A stretch of DNA of 30,202 nucleotides, from assembly GCF_036568765.1 (NCBI RefSeq), contig NZ_DATCRY010000022.1, positions 1 to 30,202 on the forward strand, written 5' to 3'. Numbering within the stretch: position 1 is the stretch's first letter; each line of letters starts with the position of its first letter. Positions 24,871 to 30,202 of this stretch are shown here, in pieces. A model generated the notes under the pieces. It was given only the letters and a program-made list of their open reading frames with translations, was not told where the DNA came from and ran no database searches. This DNA is from GSA-30 sp036568765 (GTDB lineage Bacteria > Pseudomonadota > Gammaproteobacteria > Xanthomonadales > Rhodanobacteraceae). The translations under genes and the position numbers were made by a program.

Positions 24871-27800
24871 CTACACGTTTTTTTTGTGTCGCCGCTTGCG
24901 TGGCGCTTTGCTTTTGCCGGCGGATGGACTATGGCCTTGCGCGACGGCAGCCTTGAGTTCATAGGAGATATTGCCGTTGATGTGGGACGGTATGTTGCTA
25001 TTGGCACCGCCCCAGCTGCCGTGGCCCCAGACGACGACCCGATTGTCGTCGGTGAGTGCAGCAAAGGCGCAGATATTGGCATAGATCGCTCGGACATTAG
25101 TCAATAGCGGTTTGGTGCTGTCTGGAATCTGGCCGCCCATGGTCGAGGTTCCCCAGGCCACGACCTCGCCGTTGGATCGGAGCGCGGCAAAGGCGTGCGC
25201 ATTGGGCACGACATCGACGATGTCGGCCAGCTCGGCAATATCTTTAGGAACTGTGCCGATGTTGCCGCCTCCCCAAGCGGCCACTTGACCGTTGGCGCGT
25301 CGTGCAGCGAACCCAAAATAGTTGCCGACCAGTTCGACAATATCGTCCAGGCCTTCCATATATTCAGGCAGAGTACCGGGCCAGGTAACCACCTTGCCGT
25401 TCTTCCGTAGTGCTGCGAACGACATAAACCCATTGCTGCTCAATGCGACAATATCGTCCAGTTCGGCAATGTCATCAGGAACGCTACCGCCGTTCGCCCC
25501 CCAGGCAACGACCTTGCCGTTTTCTCGCCGCCCCGCAAACGCCCAGGCATTGCTTAGCAATTCGACAATATCGTCCAGTTCGGCAATGTCATCAGGAATC
25601 TCGCCACCCTGACTCGACGATCCCCACGCAACGATCTTGCCGTTTTCGCGCCGTGCCGCGAACGCATAATAGGCGGGGATGACCTCGACGATGTCGTCCA
25701 GGTCGGCAATGTGTTCTGGAACCGTGCCGCCTCGATTGGCCGCGCCCCATGCGACTACCCTACCGTTGCTTCGTCGTGCGGCGAACGCTTCGTAACCACT
25801 GACGACTTCAATGATGTCGGTCATGCCGGGAATAGGGGAGCCCTCGGGAAAACGGCCGCCGGAGCCAGTGCTGCCCCACACGACGACCTGCCCCGTGCGA
25901 CGCCGCGCTGCAAAAGCAGACATGCTGCCAATTACTTCGACAATATCGGTCATCTCGGCAATGTCTTCAGGAAGATTCCCGCCAGAGGCGGCAACACCCC
26001 ATGCGACCACGGTGCTGTTGATCTCGTTGCCGCGTCGTGCGGCAAAGGCGTGCGCGTTAGTCTCCACTTGGAGGATATCCGTGAAGCCCGGGATCGTTCC
26101 CACCAGACTGCCGCCCGTGGTGGGGCTTCCCCAGGCGGCCAGATTACCTTGATCGCGCCATGCCACGAAGGCTCCGCCTGGGGTACCTTCGTCGCTGTAG
26201 CCATTCCCTAGGATATTCCTCGGCCGGAGGATCACCTGATCGTCGTCGGTGTCGATGTAGAGCACGGCATCCGGATTCGAGTCAGGGAAGTCGGTGACCG
26301 TGACGCTCGCAGTCGGCGCTTCGTGCGCATAGCGCCAGCGCGCCGGAATCGACGTTTTGGTAGTCGCATCCAGCGCATGCAATCGACGGTATTGATTGAG
26401 CGTGCCGTTCACTCCTTTGCGATATCGCCAGCGACTTGCCGAGCGCCCGCCCATGACAAGCAAGCGTCCGCTGAGAGCGATCCTCAATCCGTAAGGTGCG
26501 GAGACCGGGAAATTGTCATAGAGGCCTTCGGCAGTGAAGGCGTGCACACCGCTGCCCAATCCGGCAACGGTCAGCGACCAGCGCCCGCTGGCGCTCACAT
26601 CGACGATGCCCAGCGAGACATTGCCATCGAAGAGTTGCACCCGCTCGTTGCGTGCGGCGGTGCCGCTGAGCGTGAGCGTGGTGGCACCCGTAGTACTGCC
26701 ATTGGGAATCTCCCGCCCCAGTGCATCGCGTACGGATTCGATGACCGGCTGTTCGTTGGCCCCATCTTCGACACTGAAGTGGGCGACGGCACTTTGGCCA
26801 TCACTGCCGCCGTGAGCGAATTGCACGGTATAGCGTAGTTGGATGGTGCGATTGACCAGACCCACCATGATGCTGCGCGGGATGGTAAAGGTCAGATCCT
26901 GTGTGGTATCGGTGACGGTCTCCATCAGTTGCCAGCGCACCGTGCCGGCGGGTTGCTCCAGATAGAGCGTGACTTCGTCGTTGAGGCCGATGCCGCTGTA
27001 GGGTCGCACGCGCCCGATAGCGCCGCCTGCCGGGATATCGGCGAGCGTGAGCACACCATTGTTCGCCTGATCCACTTCCGGGATGGGCAGGTCGCCTGAG
27101 GCGGCGACGCGTAAGGTGAGCGAGGTGGACGGTAAGCTGCCATTGACGGTGTAGTGAATCGTGATCTGACGATTCCCGGCGATCCTCGCGGCCGGGACCG
27201 CGAAGTTCGCCGCCTGTCCGGTGGTGCGGACGGTAGCGTTATCGGTATAGGTACCGGTGATGTCGCCGACCCAAGTCAGGTCGATCCGATCGTTGGCAAC
27301 CAGGGTGGTACCGGGAATGCGTACATTGGCCAAGGTCAGCGCTGGATCGAAGATGCCGTCGGGTGCTTCGATCACGGTGGGGGCGGGTAACTGATTCGCC
27401 GCGTCACCGATAGGAAGCTCCAGCCGCTCCGACTCGCGCACCAGTGCCGGGCCCGCCGCGTAGTCGATCTCGTAATAGACCGTGGCGCTGCCACCGGCGA
27501 GCGGTGCGATGTGCTCAGGACCATCGATGGGGAAGGGCAGATCCTGACCGACCCAGGCTTGGGTGACATCAAAGGTGGTGCGGTAATCGGTCGGTTGGCC
27601 GTTCCTGTCCGTGCCGGCCCAGATCAGGGTGACCCGATCGCCTTCGCCCATGCCGGGATACGCCGGCACCGTGACCTCGGCGTGTGCGATGTCGGCGGGC
27701 AGGAGGCTGGGTGTGACGATCGGCGGCGGCAGATCGGGTGCCGCCTGACCGGCGATACGCACGGTCGAGTGACGTGAGTCGATGGCATCGCCGTTTTGCT

Positions 27801-28890
27801 TGCGCAACACATACGACAGGATGGCACGTCCGCCGGCACTTGCGACCACGATGGCGTTGGGCACGATGAAGATGAGCGGCCCGGGAACGCGCCGGATAGT
27901 CTGGGAGTCCGTATAGGGCGTGAGTGCGGCACCATGGGAGTCGATGCCGGCCCAGGTGAACTCGATGGTGTCGTTAACGGCGAAGAGGCTGCCGCTGATC
28001 GTGTAGATCATGGCGGTCGCATTGGCGCCGCCCAGGACCGCCAGATCGATGACATCGTTCTCGTCGACTTCGATGACGTAAGGCGCATCGAGCGGCGAGT
28101 TGTTGGCAAGTACATCGAGGCGCGTGACCATCGACCACTTGGCATCGGCGGTACGGTTGTAGGCGGCATCGATGACGGTGTACATGAGTAGCACCTCGCC
28201 ATCGCCGGCACCGAGGATCTCCGCCTCGGTCATGTGCAGCACGATGGGTTGGCCGACTTCATCGGGCTGCACGGTGTAGACGCGCCGTATGCCGTCACCG
28301 CTGCCGCCCCAGCTGAAATCGATGCGGTCGTAGTCGGCCATGTTCGGGTAGGGAGGAATGGTGACATCGACACCGAGCGCGGCGCGGTTGTCATCGAGTC
28401 CGTCGCGGACATCCTCGGGCAGGATGGGTGCGAGCAGGTATTCCTGCTCGGGGGTAAAGGGGTTGGGATCGAAATCGCCGGGTCGATTGAGCTTGACCCA
28501 GATGTCGCGGGTTTCGCTGAAGAGCAGGAGATCGCTGATTCGCCTGACGCGGTAATACGGCGTGAAGCGGCCGTTGGCGAAGCTGCTGTAAGGCAGGGGC
28601 AATCCGACGTACTTGTCCTTGTTGTTGTCGTTGACGGTGGTGGAGGCGATAGGAATGCCGGAGTTGTCCCAGAAGACTTCGATGTAGTCGCCGGGGTTCA
28701 TGCCGCCGTAGGGCGGCACGAAGACACTGAGGTCGCTGTTGATGGCGCTCAGGCCGATGGCATAAAGCGTGGTGGATGCACCGCCGAAGGGAACGGGCTT
28801 GGCATCGGGAATCACCAACGGGGGCAGCAGGTCCAGCAGGCCTTGGCGCAAGGCCTCACGGGGGATACGGGTACGGGGACGGTTCAACAT
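24871..28890 (-). CDS. Large Ig-like / RCC1 (BLIP-II-like) repeat protein
   Basis: A 1339-aa protein. ATG 28888-28890 is preferred because GAGAGAGG precedes it; the ATG at 28962 lies inside a terminator hairpin. Residues 1 to about 730 contain about six Ig-like modules of roughly 105 aa (PPYPNMADYDRIDFSWGG, PAYPGMGEGDRVTLIWAG, VANDRIDLTWVG). About 733-785 is a further bacterial Ig-like domain (TLSGTAARNERVQLFDG). From about 905 to 1320 come ten 35-45-aa units with the pattern NG-x-VVAWG-x4-GG-x2-P-x2-I-x3-DIVEV-x5-AFAARR, the RCC1_2/BLIP-II type of beta-propeller repeat. The end is strongly basic (KAPRKRRHKKNV). No signal peptide, membrane segment or catalytic motif. Such propellers bind other proteins; the partner is unknown. 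Ig-plus-RCC1 proteins occur in other proteobacteria, which is a recollection, not a search result. Confidence 0.88.
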   Translation of the reverse strand: MLNRPRTRIPREALRQGLLDLLPPLVIPDAKPVPFGGASTTLYAIGLSAINSDLSVFVPPYGGMNPGDYIEVFWDNSGIPIASTTVNDNNKDKYVGLPLPYSSFANGRFTPYYRVRRISDLLLFSETRDIWVKLNRPGDFDPNPFTPEQEYLLAPILPEDVRDGLDDNRAALGVDVTIPPYPNMADYDRIDFSWGGSGDGIRRVYTVQPDEVGQPIVLHMTEAEILGAGDGEVLLMYTVIDAAYNRTADAKWSMVTRLDVLANNSPLDAPYVIEVDENDVIDLAVLGGANATAMIYTISGSLFAVNDTIEFTWAGIDSHGAALTPYTDSQTIRRVPGPLIFIVPNAIVVASAGGRAILSYVLRKQNGDAIDSRHSTVRIAGQAAPDLPPPIVTPSLLPADIAHAEVTVPAYPGMGEGDRVTLIWAGTDRNGQPTDYRTTFDVTQAWVGQDLPFPIDGPEHIAPLAGGSATVYYEIDYAAGPALVRESERLELPIGDAANQLPAPTVIEAPDGIFDPALTLANVRIPGTTLVANDRIDLTWVGDITGTYTDNATVRTTGQAANFAVPAARIAGNRQITIHYTVNGSLPSTSLTLRVAASGDLPIPEVDQANNGVLTLADIPAGGAIGRVRPYSGIGLNDEVTLYLEQPAGTVRWQLMETVTDTTQDLTFTIPRSIMVGLVNRTIQLRYTVQFAHGGSDGQSAVAHFSVEDGANEQPVIESVRDALGREIPNGSTTGATTLTLSGTAARNERVQLFDGNVSLGIVDVSASGRWSLTVAGLGSGVHAFTAEGLYDNFPVSAPYGLRIALSGRLLVMGGRSASRWRYRKGVNGTLNQYRRLHALDATTKTSIPARWRYAHEAPTASVTVTDFPDSNPDAVLYIDTDDDQVILRPRNILGNGYSDEGTPGGAFVAWRDQGNLAAWGSPTTGGSLVGTIPGFTDILQVETNAHAFAARRGNEINSTVVAWGVAASGGNLPEDIAEMTDIVEVIGSMSAFAARRRTGQVVVWGSTGSGGRFPEGSPIPGMTDIIEVVSGYEAFAARRSNGRVVAWGAANRGGTVPEHIADLDDIVEVIPAYYAFAARRENGKIVAWGSSSQGGEIPDDIAELDDIVELLSNAWAFAGRRENGKVVAWGANGGSVPDDIAELDDIVALSSNGFMSFAALRKNGKVVTWPGTLPEYMEGLDDIVELVGNYFGFAARRANGQVAAWGGGNIGTVPKDIAELADIVDVVPNAHAFAALRSNGEVVAWGTSTMGGQIPDSTKPLLTNVRAIYANICAFAALTDDNRVVVWGHGSWGGANSNIPSHINGNISYELKAAVAQGHSPSAGKSKAPRKRRHKKNV
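25447..25598 (-). repeat. Recent internal duplication of one RCC1 unit
   Basis: A 35-base stretch at 25447-25481 recurs without change at 25564-25598, 117 bases (39 codons) apart, encoding IPDDIAELDDIV or VPDDIAELDDIV-type cores. Sequence between them is also very similar, so units 5 and 6 of the propeller arose by a recent in-frame duplication. Confidence 0.85.
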
Positions 28891-28940
28891 GGGAACGCCT
28901 CTCTCTCGGTGGATGAGGAACGCTGCACACGGGATATCGA

Positions 28941-28977
28941 AGAAAAAGCGCCCGCTGAACAAGCCGCTTCAGCGGGC
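28941..28977 (-). terminator. Rho-independent terminator between the two RCC1-like genes
   Basis: On the minus strand GCCCGCTGAA and TTCAGCGGGC (28968-28977 and 28950-28959) form a perfect 10-bp stem with an 8-base loop followed by GCTTTTTCTT. It ends transcription of the gene at 28988-30202, so the 1339-aa gene needs its own promoter or read-through; the 50 bases left between terminator and ATG show no clear promoter. Confidence 0.9.
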
Positions 28978-28987
28978 AACCGGGAAC

Positions 28988-30202
28988 TTAAGGCGACGGG
29001 ATCAGCTCAGGTTTGCGATGTCGTCGCTTGCGTGGTGCGGCGATGCGAGGGCTGTCGTCTTGCGAGATAGCGGCCTTGAGCTCGTAGGAGATATTGCCTT
29101 GCAACGTCGAGGGCACGGTGTTGTTGGCACCGCCATAACTGCTATGCCCCCAGACCACGACCCGCCCGTCCTCGGTGAGTGCAGCAAACGCACCGAAGCT
29201 GGGATAAATCGCTCGGACATTGGTCAATAATGGCACGATGCTTTGCGGGATTTGCCCACCGTAATCCGCATTTCCCCAGGCTACGACGCTACCATTCGAG
29301 CGAAGTGCAGCGAATGCATAAAAATTACCCACGACATCGACGATGTCGGTCAGGCCGGGGATGACGGAGCCATTAGGGAAACTGCCCCCGGTGCTGGCAT
29401 CTCCCCACACGACCACCGTGCCGTTACTGCGTCGCGCCGCGAACGCAGTATCATTTCCGATCACTTCGACAATATCGGTTAGGCCGGGAATGATGGAGCC
29501 GTTCGGGAAACTGCCGCCACCAGCGGTATTTCCCCATACGACTACCGTTCTGGCGCCTGCCCGATTGTCACGTATGGCCGCAAATGCGCCGGTGTTGGCG
29601 ATCACTTCGACAACATCGGTCATGCCAGGAATGGGAGAGCCATTCGGAAAAGTACCGCCATAGGAGCTATTTCCCCATACGACTACCGTACCGTTTTCCC
29701 GTCGTGCCGCGAAGGCATAGGTGTTGCTAGTCACTTGGACAATATCGGTCAGGCCAGGAATGACGGAGCCATTCGGAAAAGTGCCGCCATAGGTGCCGTT
29801 TCCCCAGGCAACCACCGTTCTGGCCCCTGCACGGTTGTCACATATAGCTGCGAATGCTCCCACATTACCGACCACTTCGACGATATCGGTTCTTCTGGCG
29901 ACGTCGAGAGGCACGTTGCCACCATTGCCGTTATCTCCCCATGCGACCACGGCACCGCTTGCGCCGTTTACACCGTTGCTCCGTCGTGCGGCGAATGCCT
30001 GGGCGGTGGCAACCACTTCGACAATATCGGTCATGCCGGGAATGGGGGAGCCGTTAGGGAAACTGCCGCCATAGCTGGTATACCCCCACGCGGTAACCAT
30101 CTTGGCACCCGCATCAGTGACGCGCCGTGCCGCGAAGGCATAACCATTACTGATGATCTCGACGATATCGGTAAGGCCAGGAATGGGTGAATTGGCGGGA
30201 AA
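28988..30202 (-). CDS. RCC1 (BLIP-II-like) repeat protein, 3' part, open at right edge
   Basis: The frame stays open to the last base (405 codons in window), so the start is outside; the internal ATG at 30100 is not a start since the repeat pattern continues upstream of it (SPIPGLTDIVEIISNGYAFAARR). One partial and eight full units follow the pattern VVWGNSSYGGTFPNGSPIPGMTDVVEV-x5-AFAA, longer than in the neighbour because most carry a FPNGSxIPG loop; some also carry a DNRAGART insert. The last units match the end of the 1339-aa paralog closely (VVVWGHSSYGGANNTVPS, GNISYELKAAISQ), and the tail is again basic (APRKRRHRKPELIPSP). It is a paralog arranged in tandem and probably also has Ig-like modules upstream, not visible here. 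No enzymatic motif. The partner it binds is unknown. Confidence 0.88.
   Translation of the reverse strand, partial: FPANSPIPGLTDIVEIISNGYAFAARRVTDAGAKMVTAWGYTSYGGSFPNGSPIPGMTDIVEVVATAQAFAARRSNGVNGASGAVVAWGDNGNGGNVPLDVARRTDIVEVVGNVGAFAAICDNRAGARTVVAWGNGTYGGTFPNGSVIPGLTDIVQVTSNTYAFAARRENGTVVVWGNSSYGGTFPNGSPIPGMTDVVEVIANTGAFAAIRDNRAGARTVVVWGNTAGGGSFPNGSIIPGLTDIVEVIGNDTAFAARRSNGTVVVWGDASTGGSFPNGSVIPGLTDIVDVVGNFYAFAALRSNGSVVAWGNADYGGQIPQSIVPLLTNVRAIYPSFGAFAALTEDGRVVVWGHSSYGGANNTVPSTLQGNISYELKAAISQDDSPRIAAPRKRRHRKPELIPSP

Overview
The window looks like a gammaproteobacterial chromosome of the Xanthomonadales/Rhodanobacteraceae type (Dyella, Luteibacter or Rhodanobacter kin). This is inferred from the high GC, a Fur-box-controlled siderophore receptor, an aerobic leucine-type acyl-CoA dehydrogenase, two type Va autotransporters and intergenic GC-rich hairpin repeats of the kind common in that order. 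No RNA gene, IS element, CRISPR array or integrase was seen.

Left third (1-7344): metabolic genes mixed with surface genes. A 5'-terminal part of an acetyl-CoA acetyltransferase (minus) is followed by a NalP/SphB1-like lipoprotein subtilisin autotransporter (plus), an isovaleryl-CoA dehydrogenase (minus) and a TonB-dependent siderophore receptor (plus). The receptor promoter carries a Fur box between its -35 and -10, which also shows that the upstream-most ATG cannot be its start.

Middle (7358-21321): an accessory block. Four minus-strand genes are tightly coupled, in transcription order: a DUF6603-type protein (728 aa), a 742-aa protein, a 2049-aa modular protein with a discoidin-like domain and eight C-terminal beta modules, and a 362-aa protein with an Ig-like domain. 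All are beta-rich, very poor in cysteine and lack visible signal peptides. A divergent gene (19420-21321) joins an RHHxxxWH domain to a DUF6603-like beta domain. This locus is the best candidate for an undescribed multi-protein system; its function cannot be read from sequence.

Right third (21322-30202): an 886-bp intergenic region with a tandem pair of 203-bp-spaced hairpin repeats; a pertactin-like autotransporter (plus); a bidirectional terminator; then two minus-strand paralogs made of RCC1/BLIP-II-like repeats with a near-identical final module and a basic tail. The second paralog runs off the right edge.

Overall, the window is dominated by proteins that probably act at or outside the cell surface (iron uptake, surface proteolysis, adhesion-like and beta-propeller-like proteins), set between ordinary acyl-CoA metabolism genes.
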